A stretch of 64,000 nucleotides of DNA from Paramoeba atlantica. Its lineage: Eukaryota > Discosea. This document shows, piece after piece, positions 30,645 through 41,666 of this stretch. A program made the position numbers and the translations under genes. Within the stretch, counting starts at the first letter, position 1. The number at the start of each line of letters is the position of its first letter. The notes beneath the pieces are model-generated. The model searched no databases. It worked only from the letters and a program-made list of their open reading frames with translations, and was not told the origin of the DNA. The stretch covers positions 310,001-374,000 of the forward strand of contig CDRNVI010000060.1 in assembly GCA_977017575.1 (NCBI GenBank), given 5' to 3'.

Positions 30645-31930
30645 TAATCACAAAAGAGAAGAGAACCCCACAATATGTGCAACACAATTGATTCAGTCCC
30701 AAAGAGACTTCGAAACGTGTTGCAAAACAATGGAAGCCATTCCGGATACTACTCCTCTTCTCATTAATTTTAATAAATGCCATTCCTATTTTTTCAAAGA
30801 AAAATTATAGATTTTCAAGAAATTATGGTTTTGAAGAAAAAAACAGGAAAAGCTAGAATAGAGGGGAGGACACCGCAGAAAAATTTGACCCTCGCTTCCG
30901 ACAAGGGCCTTGGATCTCACGTTCTGCGATAGCTTAGCGCAGAAAAATAGCGTTTTTCCATCAGGCAGGATCATTAATCAGGACTTTTTGCCTAACCATT
31001 CTCGTTAATTTCTATAAATATAAATTTTCTTTTTTGTTATAATTAATATTTATAGAAATTAATGAGAGGAGTTCTTTGCATTCAGAGTTAACTTTTGGAC
31101 ACAACCGTTTTTTGCTCCATTTTTCATAGACAAAAAGATGTCATATTTTTTTATTTTGGTCAACTTTCGGGTCACCCAGGGGGCACCAGGGGGTCTCTAT
31201 GAAAAAAAGGCGGAAAAAGTCTTCGCTGGGGGAACGAGATCTCTCCAATGCTGCAAAGATGAGCAAAAGCGGATAAAAAAAGTCAAAATTCCGAGGGGGG
31301 GCAAGATCAACTGAGACCACTGTATAGTAGCCGTACAACAGCCATTTTCAAGCGTGCTGTATCGACATTTAGCGCTCTCGCCGTTGTATTGCAAGGCTAC
31401 TGAATTTGTGCACTAGACATGTCATATGCAGCCCGATAAAAAATAGAAAAATAGGTGGTAAGAGAGTTATTCCTACCGATGAGGCAATAGAATATTCTTC
31501 ACGTGGTGTTCGGCAGTACTATTGACCAAATATCGAACACTAGTAGACTTTGAATGTGCTGACGAGCTTGCTCCATAAAAAGCGAGGGTCCCGACTTTCG
31601 AACAGGCGGAAGCCCGTGGAAAATCCAATGGAAAATCCACCGAACTACTTGAAATAAAGGTTCGTAAAGGTTTCTACTGGAAATGCAGCATAGCCTCCGG
31701 TGAATTTGTCATAGTATCTTCGTTGATACACTCGAAGCCTCGTCAATCTAAATTGTACTGACGTCTTCGATTTTATTCAGTCTCTCGCTAGTGAGGTACG
31801 ACGTACAGGATTTCCGGTACGCTTTCCAAGCCACCATGTCAGAAAAGTCGTTTTCTTGCCCTTATTTTTTCTATCGGCGCACGATTGGCCGAAGGCCACC
31901 AGTAGGGGGTAGTATGGCCGTAGGGGGTAT

Positions 31931-33028
31931 AGCGAGGGCGTGCCTGAGCGGGCCTGAGTCATACGCGGCGTTGTTAGTGGAAAAAAATTTGCGAATTGCA
32001 ACAATTTTCGAAGCCCGATGTACTTGCACCAAAACATCTGCTTTTTGTCTGATGAAAAACAAATTCTGGAAAACAAAAGCGTGGGCGGTGGGGGAAGTAA
32101 ACTGAGCGTGAAGAAATGTAGCTGAAAAAAGTGTCGAAAAGCGGAAAAATATCAGGAAAAATAGCCGAGGCACTGAACCTCCTTAACAGGCACCCAATCC
32201 TGCCTAACACATTGACCCTTCCCCTGCGAGAAACACCAAACTCACAACGATACAGAAGACATCTCAAACAATTAGAAAACGCCTGAGAGCTAGAGCCCGA
32301 GCGTCGCTCGCTGCACGATACGGCGGTACACCGCAGTGTACAAAGATGACACATCCACTCGAGTAATTTGACCTCGACCATGCGAACTAAAATTCGCGAA
32401 GGAACCGGGGCATCATTTAATACACAACGTGTAAAAGATTCATTCCCATTCGGAGACAGTTTAGAATCTCAGATCCGGTTCCTCCACGCAGACGTGCGCA
32501 CCTACTACACCAATTCCCCATATCTGCGGTTCTCGGCGACGTCTGTGTCCGCATTGGCACTCGGATTCTCAGGTCCCGCGTATTGCACATGGGCTTTAAG
32601 CTCGCGTGTGGAATTGCGCAGGCACTAATCTGGGGCACAATTCTACACAGAGAACCTGGCGATGAGTTACTAGACCCTATCACAGAGCTAAATCAAGAAA
32701 CAGCACCAGGCATTGTACAAAACCCAGGAAAAGCAGTAATCGCTATCTTGTACGACTCAATCCTGTTAGTGGCGAGGGCGCGCGTGAGCGGACCTGAGCC
32801 ATACGCGGCGTTGTTAGTGGGAAACAATTTTCGAATTGTAAAATTTTTCGAAGCCCCATGAACAGGCACTAAAACATCTGCTTTCTGTCGGTTGGAAAAC
32901 AAATTCCAGAAAAAAAGTGACTGAGGGAAAAGTGGAAAACTAAAGCGCGGGCGGGGTGGAAATACCTTGAACGTGAAAAAAAGTATCTGAAAAAAGTGTC
33001 GAAAAGCGGAAAAATATCAGGAAAAACA
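31931..33028 (+). repeat. Direct repeat pair with TACGCGGCGTTGTTAGTGG
   Basis: The copies 31931-32162 and 32771-33028 are colinear over about 230-260 bp with small gaps. A third at 34662-34836 lacks the start. Inverted pieces with CCACTAACGACGCCGCGTA occur at 44396-44414 and 54757-54775, beside TTTA..CAACAACCACCGC-type hairpin words, linking this to the foldback family at 8740. Confidence 0.6.
32368..32790 (+). mobile_element. Fossil retroelement piece, reverse-transcriptase-like
   Basis: Translations here show MGFKLACGIAQALIW and ILYDSILLVA, which resemble the palm region of reverse transcriptases of retroelements with an unusual palm sequence. The family cannot be named. The piece is short, broken and old, and lies between two copies of the direct repeat. 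Confidence 0.3.
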
Positions 33029-33390
33029 TTTTTTGTGAAGCAGGGCGAATGCAGTAAGCCAAAAGTGGTGAAGAAAAGGGATAGGAAAGGTACAAAAAGT
33101 CGTGTTCTAAATGAATCATAACAAATAAATGAAAATAATTATGGAAATAATTTATCAAAATTTTACAAATCAATATTTTTTTGGCGCTTTTTAGGTATAC
33201 TTTTTAGTTATTATGGAGAAACGCGTTCACTATATTGTAGATCACTTGCAACACCTTTTTTACGTAGATGTGTCGCAGAAAAGTAATAACACCAAATTTA
33301 CGACTCCTCTGTGGTACTATCCGAGTAGTCACTATACAAACTTGATAATGAGGTTATAGTTTCACTGGAACTGTAGTCCCCCGAATTAGA

Positions 33391-34143
33391 CTATCCTTGA
33401 GGTAAATACATCACGTACGACGGCAATTTCACATCTGGAGCATAGGAAGAAAAATTGTTGCGTCGCAAATCTAGATGCACAATCACGTCTCGATTAGTCG
33501 GTTTCAATAAAGTCTTCAAATCCACGACCCCTTCAAGACGGTTGCGGTGGAGGCCCAAATATTGGATAGTCTCCGGAAGTTTGTCTAATTTTATAGTCCC
33601 TGTAAATAAATTGCGATCAAGAAACAGCTGGAGTAGCATCGGCGGAAGGGCAGTTAGGTTTATCTCACCAGAAAATCGATTACTCTGGACCATCATTTCT
33701 GTAAGAGTTCGAGGCAGGTTCGTAAGATCAAGTGCACCAGACAAAACGTTAGTCTCGGCGATGAAATAATCTAACTGTTCGGGGTACTGTATTTCAGTTA
33801 CTGCACCCTCGAGGCGCGGGTGTCCTACTACGGCTATATGAAGCAGGGTTTTAGGTAAATTATCCCAAGAGAGATGCCCACGTAATCTAAGTGTGCGAAA
33901 ACTGTGATACCATGATATTCCGATAATAGTTTGTGTAGAATCACACACCACTCCTAACCAGGTACATACGGAAACTTTTTTTACTTTCCCGAACCATCCT
34001 TTTTTTGAAGTTTTCCACGATTTTGGCTTCTCAAGAATGGGTGACACAAACCGTTCCATCATGTCTTCTTGAGGAAGCAAATAAGAAGAGACTTTACCAC
34101 GCCTCAAGTCAGAGCCGTCGTCAGCGTTGTAAACAGTAAACAT
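33391..34143 (-). CDS. LRR protein D
   Basis: The 250-residue protein has the family cap (MERFVSPI, then VCTWLGVVCD near residues 59-68). About six LRR units follow, for example LPRTLTEMMVQSNRFSGEI and LPPMLLQLFLDRNLFTGTI. The N-terminus MFTVYNADDGS is not a clear signal peptide; in-frame residues upstream are basic (RKRKQFKKFCL) with a stop before them. The leader seen in paralogs A, B and E is thus weak or missing, as for C. The last unit is irregular and ends shortly after LPSYVMYLP. Repeat copies stand on both sides (32.8-33.0 and 34.66-34.84 kb), but none invades the gene. It is isolated from housekeeping genes by more than 1.8 kb. Confidence 0.8.
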   Translation of the reverse strand: MFTVYNADDGSDLRRGKVSSYLLPQEDMMERFVSPILEKPKSWKTSKKGWFGKVKKVSVCTWLGVVCDSTQTIIGISWYHSFRTLRLRGHLSWDNLPKTLLHIAVVGHPRLEGAVTEIQYPEQLDYFIAETNVLSGALDLTNLPRTLTEMMVQSNRFSGEINLTALPPMLLQLFLDRNLFTGTIKLDKLPETIQYLGLHRNRLEGVVDLKTLLKPTNRDVIVHLDLRRNNFSSYAPDVKLPSYVMYLPQG

Positions 34144-35989
34144 TAAACAGAATTTTTTAAACTGTTTTCTTTTCCTTTAAACTGTGTTTTTTAAGCGGGA
34201 GTATGATTATTGTACAAAATTAGAGCTTCGTCACGTACGAAATGCATAAAAACCAAAAGTCTTGGGAAATTTTGAACTAACTCTCACAAGAATACTATCT
34301 GTTTTTACTTACCACCTCTTTTTATCCTTTCTAAAAGTTTGTTGCAAGGATTTGAAATGGGATTAGTTCTACTGAAGGGGTATGCTGAAGACACTCCCTC
34401 CATAAAGTGCCCAAAAAAAGTCTGAAAAATATATTTGGTTTCTACCTCAAACGATTTACATAATAGCTATTTTTTGACGACAAGAAAAGTCGTTTTTTTG
34501 CACGAGTGTTTGCAAACTGCGCACGAGCGGCCGAAGGCCACGAGTGTTTTCTGAGTCGAAAACATGGCTTTCCTTATATTTTATCCGCTTTGAGACATTT
34601 TTGCTAAGATTTTCTACAGTTTTACATGGGAAAAAGAATGCCCAGTAAAGAGGGGAACAACACGCGGCGTTGTTAGTGGGAAAACATCCGCCTTTTGCCT
34701 GATGAAAACTAATTTCTGGAAAACAAAAGTGCGTGTGGAGGGAAAAGTAGAAGACAAAAGTGTAGGCGGAGGGAAAAGTAACCTGAGCGTGAAGAAAATT
34801 TTCTGATAAAAGCGTCGAAAAGCGGAAGAATATCAGATTATATCAAATGTTTTATGTAAAGTTTTATGTATACGAACCCATGGTCAAAATAAGGCGCCCT
34901 CCTCTAAAATCTCAATGCTTCGTTTTTTAGGCTAATTTTGTTGCATTTTATAGATCTCAACACATTTTTTTGGATTTTTTAGATCTCAATATAGAGAATT
35001 TCCGGGTTAAGAAGCGTAGCCCCCTCTTAAAACGCTTCTCAAAAATTTACACTCTTTAACAGCAAAAATGTTCTCCCCTCTGAGAAATTCAACTTTGTTT
35101 CCTCTCATTTTTGTTGCAAACGAGAGATCTCGTTTCACTAGCGAAGATTATTGATACATTCATCTCATAGTGACCCCTGGTGCCTCCCGATAGCAGGAAT
35201 CGGTTAGAGCTTTGGGTTAGAGATCGGTCGTGAAAGTTAGCGTTCAATCCGTCTTTATGGAACAAGTCTTATATACGCCAACATCTTTAAAAGATGATCT
35301 TTTATCACCCACTTGATGGTAATAGTGAAGAACATAGCAGAAAATCTGTCAAGAAAGCTCACAGGGCAACAGGTCGCTCCATTTGAATTCTTTTACTTTA
35401 ACTATCGTACAATCCATTATTGCAACGGATCGCTCCTATAGTTTATGGAATTCATCGGGAAGCATGTGCAATTTTCTATGTAGGGGGTTCTAAAGTAGGG
35501 ACCCCATCCCGGGGTTTTGAAAAACGTTCGGGGACCACTTTCCGCGTTAATCAACTCACCAGAGGTTATTGCTCCGTTTTGGCGTTGCATACTACTGTAA
35601 AGTCTACGTATTCCTTTCTTTAATTTCGTAATATTCTAGCGCCGAAGGGAAGGTAGTCATTGCATAAAAAAGGATTACGTACATATTTGTCGTATGGGAA
35701 GGATTAAAAATGGAAAGGTTAAATGATGGTGGGATTAAGCTTATCTTTGTCAAATTAGTAACATGCTGATTAACAGGTCCAAAAACAAATCTATCTAGCG
35801 CATACCGAGCGACCAATTGAGAACGTAGTCCTTTCCCTGCTAAATTGCAGTTAAATTGTAAAGTACATTTTATCCTTCCACAATTCACACAAACCCTTTT
35901 CACCTACCAGCAACCGTTTCATTTGTGAAGTGAGCTTGCTTAATTTTACTTCATTTGACTCTCGGGGAACATGAACTCTCAGTGAAGTG
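34144..35989. other. Intergenic region with repeat fragments
   Basis: This contains the third copy of the direct repeat (34662-34836) and a degenerate relative of the 27.9-kb element terminus near 35110-35195 (GAGAGATCTCG, CTAGCGAAG). A 67-codon plus-strand frame at 35420-35623 is unidentified. Confidence 0.45.
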
Positions 35990-38900
35990 CTACTCATCCC
36001 CCTGTGCTTGTTGTGCATACGTCGTGGAGTGCTTTTCCACCACAAATCCCGGCACGGCGGCCAGAAACGACGGAACCGCCGCAGAACCCCGTTGTGCGGC
36101 CGTTCCCAGAGGAGAGGTTTCCCCCCTTGACCCCATGACCTCAGGACTCCCCCCCTCTCCCCCACGATTCGGGGAAGAAGAAGAAGAGCCCCCGGGGAGG
36201 GCCAACTCCTGTGCATCTCGTGGTCCCCACTCCTTCAACTCAATCACAAAGTCACGGAGCAGCGCCGTGAGTGCGGGGAGGTTCGTCCCATGCGACCCAC
36301 ACAGCGCGGTGACAAACCGATCGACTTGGGTAAACGTTAGATTGGGAAACGCCGTGGAGAGCGTTGTGGTCAGATACTGCTGGATGTAACCCAACGAGCT
36401 GGTCTCGGGGTCCTGATCCGCCGCGATCCGAGCCGCCCCGGGGGCGACCTGGAGAATCAGGGCGATGATTTTCACGTGCTGGGCGAAATCCCCTTTATGG
36501 AGGGTGTCGGTCATCGCGACCATCACCTCGGTGAGGATGGTGATCGCGTAGGCCACGTAGAAGGGTGCCGCCAGGGGACTCTGGGAGACACGGTAGAGAA
36601 ACTCCAGGAGCATCTCAGCCCCGGGCCCGGAGACGGCGCTGGTGGTGTGCTTCATCGACCACAGCACACCGTCCATAATCATCGGGGACTCCTGGGCGTA
36701 TCGTAGAAACGGATCAAAGCAGTTTTTGGTAAGCGCGCGCATGAGTTTGAAAACCTGAACGCGGTGGTCGGGGTAGTCCTGCATGTTCTCGGAGATCATC
36801 TGGAGTGTGGGCTCCACGGCGGAGGCACAAATCTCAGAAACATTGTCCCCGACGAAGATACGCAGGCGCTCGCAGATTGTGGTGAGCAAAGTCAGCAGCT
36901 GTGCGTCCCGCAGTGCGGGGAGTGAGCTCTTGTACTCCGGAAGAATGGTGTCGAATACGAGTGGGAGAAGGTATCGCGCTACGGGCTCAGGCATCCGTGT
37001 GCTGCTGCAGAGCTCTGCAAACACTTTTAAGATTTCACGTCGCACGCCCCGGAGTAGCTTCATGGGATAGGTGTGGATCACATTGGCGTCGCGTAGTTTC
37101 AGTTGCTCGTTGATTACAGAAGTGATTTTGCCGTAAAGGTCCATTAGGTTCTCCCGCCGATTGTGTACGTGGTGGACGAAGGTATGTCCTAAGCCTTTAC
37201 CAGCACACACCTCACACCGTAGTAAGTAGATTAACTTCCGCAAGACATCGGGCTCCAGAATGTTCACCGTACCTTGTTGCAAGCTACTGACTAAAGAGTC
37301 CCAATCGGATACAATCACGCGGAAGAGCTCCGGTATGAAAGTCTGTTCCTGTACCGGCTCCGGGGCAGCTCCAACAATAACCCCAAGGGCTTCGAATAAC
37401 ACGTAAATATGAGAACTCTGAAGTACTGGGAGGACTTTGGGTAGTTTCGTTTGAATGAACTCAAGCACGTACGGAAAGTCGTTCTCCTGAGAACCTTCAC
37501 ACAAATTTGTACCGCACAGGCGTGCGAGTTTAAGAAACGTATCAACGGCCATGTCCTGCACTCCAGGAAATGTTTCTTCCATAAATTCGGTAAGCTTGTT
37601 CATTACTGTAGTAAGAAATCGATAGTGACTCCGCAGAAACCGGGGGTACTGTCCTACAACGTACATGATGTTGGAAGCAATCACAGCACGGTTTTCCTTC
37701 CCGCTGGTAACGTCGCACAGCTCAAGCAAAATTCGAATCACACGAATAAAGAAGGTACGCTCGTGTGCTTCCTCCATAGTGCCACTAATCGCGCCTACCG
37801 TCCAGCAGAGCTGATTGAGTTCCCTCCAGGTCCATTCCGTGTCGGAGGGTTGCTGGCCACCAAATTCCTCCTCTCCTGTCCCCTGCGGAGCTGACCGTTC
37901 AGGAACCACATTGTCATCGAGCCGCGCCAGAAAATGAATATGCTCGAGATTATCCAACAGCAAGGTTTCAATCTGCTTCAAATTCAAGTGCGCAAGCAGC
38001 ACCAACGTCTGTCGCATGGTGTTATACAAATCAATCGTCTCCACATCCGTGAGATACTCCTTCGTCAACTCCCCCTGCTCATCCTCCACAATAATCACCT
38101 CTTCCGGTTTCGCCATCGACCCCGTGAGCACGGGAAGCAACGCCGTAAACACCTCACGGTACAGCAGTGCCCGACCTTGATGACTTTTCTGTGCAAACGA
38201 GAACGTTCCCCATCCCGCTGTCCCTCCCTCCTCCCCACGCTGATGCGTATTCTGCGTCGCTGAATGCATCTCCGCGTACACGCGCTTACACAAGTGCAGC
38301 CAGTACTCCACACAGACCTTGAAATTCTCCTTATCCTCCAGTCGCGTTAGCGCGACCAAATACATGTGGCCGCCGAGGGTCTCCTCGGGGACCGCCTCGA
38401 GCCAGCCCGCGTGGTTCGTGAAAAGGCTAATCAGGAACAGCGAGAGGTTGTGGAGGAAGTCGCGTTGCTCCTCGGAGCCGCTCTCGTGGGCGTGGTGGAG
38501 CGTTTGCAGGAGTGAGGGCTCGGAGTCGGGGGGGTAGAGTGTGGCGACGTGACGCATGACCCCGCGGTAGAGCGTGAGAACCATTTGTTGCTGTTGGTGG
38601 TGGTGGTGGTGAGCGTCCGTGCTCGCAGAAAACGTGGAACCGGAAGAAGACGAAGATGAAGAAGCAGAGCTGCTGCTAATCTCGGTAAGACAACGAAGCG
38701 CGCTGTTTCGGGTGAGTCCGACAGGGAGGAAACGAGACCCGAGGAGGGAGACGAGTGGGGTAGAGGAGAGACTTTCGGGGGGTACCCAGGAAAGGTAGCG
38801 TTCGAGCATTTGTAGCGCGGAGGTGAGGACGCGAGGGTCCTCGCTGTTTTCCAGGGCGTCGAGTCCGGTGGTCATGATTTGAGCGTACTCTTGGAGTAGA

Positions 38901-39535
38901 GCTTGCTTTTTGCGTTCCGCCATGCGCTGCGTCATGGTGGCGTTTTCGTAGTTGAACACCTCTTCTGAGAGCAGCGATAGGATTTGGAAGTTGTTCTCGC
39001 AGAGCCCTGGGGTCCGGGCGGCCCCTTCCATGGAGGAGATAAGGTCTTGTGTAAACGACGACCAATGATCTGGCCATTCATGTTTTAGTATGTGAACAAG
39101 GACAACGTTTGCCTTGTTCAGCATTGTTTTTACCGATTTCTCAGCAGAAGAACTGTCTAAAGCACTTGAAATGCTCACAATAAAGTTCGAGACAAAGCTC
39201 CTTATAGCCTCGCGTTGATTAGCGGGAATTTGGTGCCATCGATGAACTACTACTTCATCTAGAAGCTGGAGAGCAAAAAACCGTGTGTACGGACAAGTAG
39301 AGTGCTCGAGGATGTGGTCTACATGGTGCCACACTTCCGGTTCAGCCTTGTACGTCGTCAAGAGCGATTGTGCTTGTCGTACTTCTTCGGTCATAGACTG
39401 TCTTCTTTGGTGTGATTCATTGAGTGCTGCTCCTGCAGGGGACGTCAGGAAACTCTGTCCTTTGTACACCACACCAACAACCCCTTCGAGAAGAGGGAGA
39501 TCTAATACTTGGGTGTTCTGCGTCAGTCGTTCCAT
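35990..39535 (-). CDS. XPO1: Exportin-1 (CRM1)
   Basis: The 1181-residue karyopherin carries proteins with leucine-rich export signals, and some RNPs, out of the nucleus with Ran-GTP. The importin-beta N-terminal region spans about residues 45-120 (WHHVDHILEHS, FFALQLLDEVV, HRWHQIP), then the Exportin-1-like region LNKANVVLVHILKHEWPDHW (140-158). The cargo-groove segment is diagnostic: LCWTVGAISGTMEE, then FIRVIRILLELCDV (Cys607). ASNIMYVVGQYPRFLRSHY and FPGVQDMAVDTFLKLA follow. Cys607 aligns with human Cys528, the target of leptomycin B. The protein is about 100 residues longer than human CRM1, from a Ser run (288-298) with a His/Gln run (309-317) and a Ser/Pro-rich tail. PDH E1 beta lies 257 bp upstream on the same strand. 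Confidence 0.96.
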   Translation of the reverse strand: MERLTQNTQVLDLPLLEGVVGVVYKGQSFLTSPAGAALNESHQRRQSMTEEVRQAQSLLTTYKAEPEVWHHVDHILEHSTCPYTRFFALQLLDEVVVHRWHQIPANQREAIRSFVSNFIVSISSALDSSSAEKSVKTMLNKANVVLVHILKHEWPDHWSSFTQDLISSMEGAARTPGLCENNFQILSLLSEEVFNYENATMTQRMAERKKQALLQEYAQIMTTGLDALENSEDPRVLTSALQMLERYLSWVPPESLSSTPLVSLLGSRFLPVGLTRNSALRCLTEISSSSASSSSSSSGSTFSASTDAHHHHHQQQQMVLTLYRGVMRHVATLYPPDSEPSLLQTLHHAHESGSEEQRDFLHNLSLFLISLFTNHAGWLEAVPEETLGGHMYLVALTRLEDKENFKVCVEYWLHLCKRVYAEMHSATQNTHQRGEEGGTAGWGTFSFAQKSHQGRALLYREVFTALLPVLTGSMAKPEEVIIVEDEQGELTKEYLTDVETIDLYNTMRQTLVLLAHLNLKQIETLLLDNLEHIHFLARLDDNVVPERSAPQGTGEEEFGGQQPSDTEWTWRELNQLCWTVGAISGTMEEAHERTFFIRVIRILLELCDVTSGKENRAVIASNIMYVVGQYPRFLRSHYRFLTTVMNKLTEFMEETFPGVQDMAVDTFLKLARLCGTNLCEGSQENDFPYVLEFIQTKLPKVLPVLQSSHIYVLFEALGVIVGAAPEPVQEQTFIPELFRVIVSDWDSLVSSLQQGTVNILEPDVLRKLIYLLRCEVCAGKGLGHTFVHHVHNRRENLMDLYGKITSVINEQLKLRDANVIHTYPMKLLRGVRREILKVFAELCSSTRMPEPVARYLLPLVFDTILPEYKSSLPALRDAQLLTLLTTICERLRIFVGDNVSEICASAVEPTLQMISENMQDYPDHRVQVFKLMRALTKNCFDPFLRYAQESPMIMDGVLWSMKHTTSAVSGPGAEMLLEFLYRVSQSPLAAPFYVAYAITILTEVMVAMTDTLHKGDFAQHVKIIALILQVAPGAARIAADQDPETSSLGYIQQYLTTTLSTAFPNLTFTQVDRFVTALCGSHGTNLPALTALLRDFVIELKEWGPRDAQELALPGGSSSSSPNRGGEGGSPEVMGSRGETSPLGTAAQRGSAAVPSFLAAVPGFVVEKHSTTYAQQAQGDE

Positions 39536-39792
39536 GCTTTAGACGTCACTTCTGGACTATAAAAAAAGGATATGGTTCCAGAAAAATTGGTAAAATATTT
39601 TTTTATTGATAAAGTCTAATAATACAATCTGGTATTTTTACTATAATACTGTACTCTACAACGAAGCGGAACGAAAAAGTACAAGGAGTGATGAAATGTC
39701 GTATATTTGGTTGATTCGTTTGGTTGGCTTCCTCTTGTTTACCTCACGTAACAGGGGTCTGGATACATTGGGGGGAGCGCTCAGACTGTATC

Positions 39793-40938
39793 CTACATTT
39801 GTTTGGGAAATTTGTCACATACTTTGCAACAAGACAGTACGACATCGTCTATCTGGGGCCGCATAGCCTTTTCTAGGGCTTCAGCGTACGGAACGGGAAC
39901 TTCGACGCAGCCCACTCGACGAATTGGTGCATCCAGATAGTCAAAACCCTTACCTTCACAAACTCGAGCAACAATTTCCGATCCTACAGAACAGGAGGGC
40001 CAGTTTTCCTCCACAACTACAAGTCGATGAGTCTTTCCTAACGAGCTTTCAATTAGAGAAACATCCAGAGGCCTTAACCAGCGCAAGTTAATCACTTCCG
40101 CATCGATGCCATACTCCTCCCGCAACGCAGCGGCAGCCTCGAGACATATCCCAACGCCTCGAGAAAAACTCACAAGAGTGACATCCGAGCCCTCCCTCTC
40201 CACCTTGCCCGAGATCGAGGGCAGATCATCCATATTTGAAAAAGCTTCGTCCCGCGTAAACCGTTGTCCATACATCAACTCGTTCTCCAAAAAGACCACT
40301 GGCTCGTTGTGGCGTACGGCGCCTTTTAGCATCGTATAGGCGTCGTGTGCACTGTATGGTGCCCCGACCCGTAGCCCAGGTATCGAGGCGTACAGCGCGC
40401 TGAGACAGTGGCTGTGTTGAGCACCGACACCGCTGGCAATACCATTCGGCCCACGAAACACAATCGGACACTGCAGCTGGCCTCCGCTCATGTAACGCCC
40501 TTTCGCGCAGGAGTTCACAATTTGGTCCAGTGCTTGGAAGGAAAAGCTCATGGACATGAATTCCACGATTGGCCGGAGTCCCGCCCAGGCAGCTCCAATT
40601 GCCATTCCGGTGAACCCCTGCTCGGATATCGGGGTGTCAAACACACGTGGGGGACCGCCAAAGTGGTCGAATAGGCCGGAAGTTACTTTGTACGCTCCAT
40701 TGTACTTACCGACCTCCTCGCCCAGGAGAAAAACTTTTCTGTCACGATCCATTTCCTCTCTCATGGCTTGGTTTAATGCTTCTCGAACTGTGATGAGCGC
40801 CTTAGATGGTTTGGAGTTCGCGGAGCTCGCTGATGCCGTTGCATACCATCTTTGTTTGTTTGGCGAAAACCGATTCCACAACGAAAGAGAACGTTTAGTG
40901 TGTTGGTACCCGAATGGTGCGAAATGAGTGCGAATCAT
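39793..40938 (-). CDS. PDHB: Pyruvate dehydrogenase E1 component, beta subunit, mitochondrial
   Basis: The 381-residue protein begins with a presequence rich in Arg, Ser and aromatic residues and poor in acids (about residues 1-45), fitting mitochondrial import. The mature part opens ALITVREALNQAMREEMDRD. Family motifs are LLGEEVGKYNGAYKVTSGL (Glu contacting thiamine diphosphate), DTPISEQGFTGMAIGAAWAG, and FRGPNGIASGVGAQHSH. The transketolase C-terminal domain contains INLRWLRPLD and VVVEENWPSCSVGSEI. With E1 alpha it decarboxylates pyruvate and loads the acetyl group on the E2 lipoyl arm. The N-terminal targeting sequence favours the mitochondrial over a plastid form. Confidence 0.95.
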   Translation of the reverse strand: MIRTHFAPFGYQHTKRSLSLWNRFSPNKQRWYATASASSANSKPSKALITVREALNQAMREEMDRDRKVFLLGEEVGKYNGAYKVTSGLFDHFGGPPRVFDTPISEQGFTGMAIGAAWAGLRPIVEFMSMSFSFQALDQIVNSCAKGRYMSGGQLQCPIVFRGPNGIASGVGAQHSHCLSALYASIPGLRVGAPYSAHDAYTMLKGAVRHNEPVVFLENELMYGQRFTRDEAFSNMDDLPSISGKVEREGSDVTLVSFSRGVGICLEAAAALREEYGIDAEVINLRWLRPLDVSLIESSLGKTHRLVVVEENWPSCSVGSEIVARVCEGKGFDYLDAPIRRVGCVEVPVPYAEALEKAMRPQIDDVVLSCCKVCDKFPKQM

Positions 40939-41014
40939 ATTGTGCGTCTCCTCACAGTTTTGGCATCTGGTTTTTCAGAACATAAACATTTTGCCCAATC
41001 GTGCGTTTTACGTT

Positions 41015-41666
41015 TTTACTTGTGAATTTGATTGGGCAGTATATTGTAATGTACAGTACTGTATTCGTGGCAAAGAGGACACTCCAAAATAAATGAGCAC
41101 AAAATTGCCATAACCAATGTGGAGTGACCAGATAGTGGTTTATTTATAAAATTATTTATAAATAAGACCTACTGTACTTACAATGAAGTGCTTACATGTG
41201 CAATGAATTTATTTTACTTCATGAAATTATTTCGTATAGCAAGTAAACATTGTCAGTTCCCCAAGCGTTCTCTTCAAAGAAATTACTCGGATATCCGCAT
41301 CTGCAAGGATTTTCATCATGATAAGATACATTGGGTACATTTTAACTTGTGTATTTGATGGGCGGTATATTGTAATGTACAGTACTGTATTCGTGGCAAA
41401 GAGGACATTCCAAAATAAATGAGCACAAAATTGCCATAACCAATGTGGAGTGACCAGATAGTGGTTTATTTATAAAATTATTTATAAATAAGACCTACTG
41501 TACTTACAATGAAGTGCTTACATGTGCAATGAATTTATTTTATTTCATGAAATTATTTCGTATAGCAAGTAGACATTGTCAGTTCCCCAAGCGTTCTCTT
41601 CAAAGAAATTACTCGGATATCCGCATCTGCAAGGATTTTCATCATGATAAGATACATTCGGTACAT
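41015..41666 (+). repeat. Tandem duplication, two units of 326 bp
   Basis: Positions from about 41015 to 41340 are repeated almost exactly at 41341-41666, with a period of 326 bp. The unit contains TTATTTATAAAATTATTTAT and ATATCCGCATCTGCAAGGAT. The last word recurs singly at 59815-59834 downstream of LRR gene E, so the unit belongs to a dispersed family. The few differences imply a recent duplication. Confidence 0.9.

Larger units (their letters stand above)
27932..31322. mobile_element. TA-flanked 3.4-kb element with about 150-bp inverted repeats
   Basis: The ends read CAGTGGTTTCAGTTGATCTT (27932) and its near-inverse, finishing CCACTG at 31322. TA stands on both sides (27930-27931 and 31323-31324). 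The inverted repeats align for about 150 bp with moderate divergence and share a subterminal AGAGATCTCG. TA duplication and CAGTG ends place it near the Tc1/mariner superfamily, but no transposase of that kind is inside. It contains a second TA element (28316-30644), which carries a hAT-like ORF. A degenerate relative of its termini lies near 35110-35195. Confidence 0.75.
31323..33390. other. Repeat-rich region before LRR gene D
   Basis: Two direct copies of a repeat (31931-32162 and 32771-33028) share the words TACGCGGCGTTGTTAGTGG and GTGTCGAAAAGCGGAAAAAT. A third follows at 34662-34836, beyond the LRR gene. A fossil reverse-transcriptase-like piece lies between the first two. Nothing else is recognised. 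Confidence 0.5.

Noticed and set aside
41015-41666. Terminal repeats of an element
   Set aside because: The two units are directly adjacent with no interior, so it is a tandem duplication.
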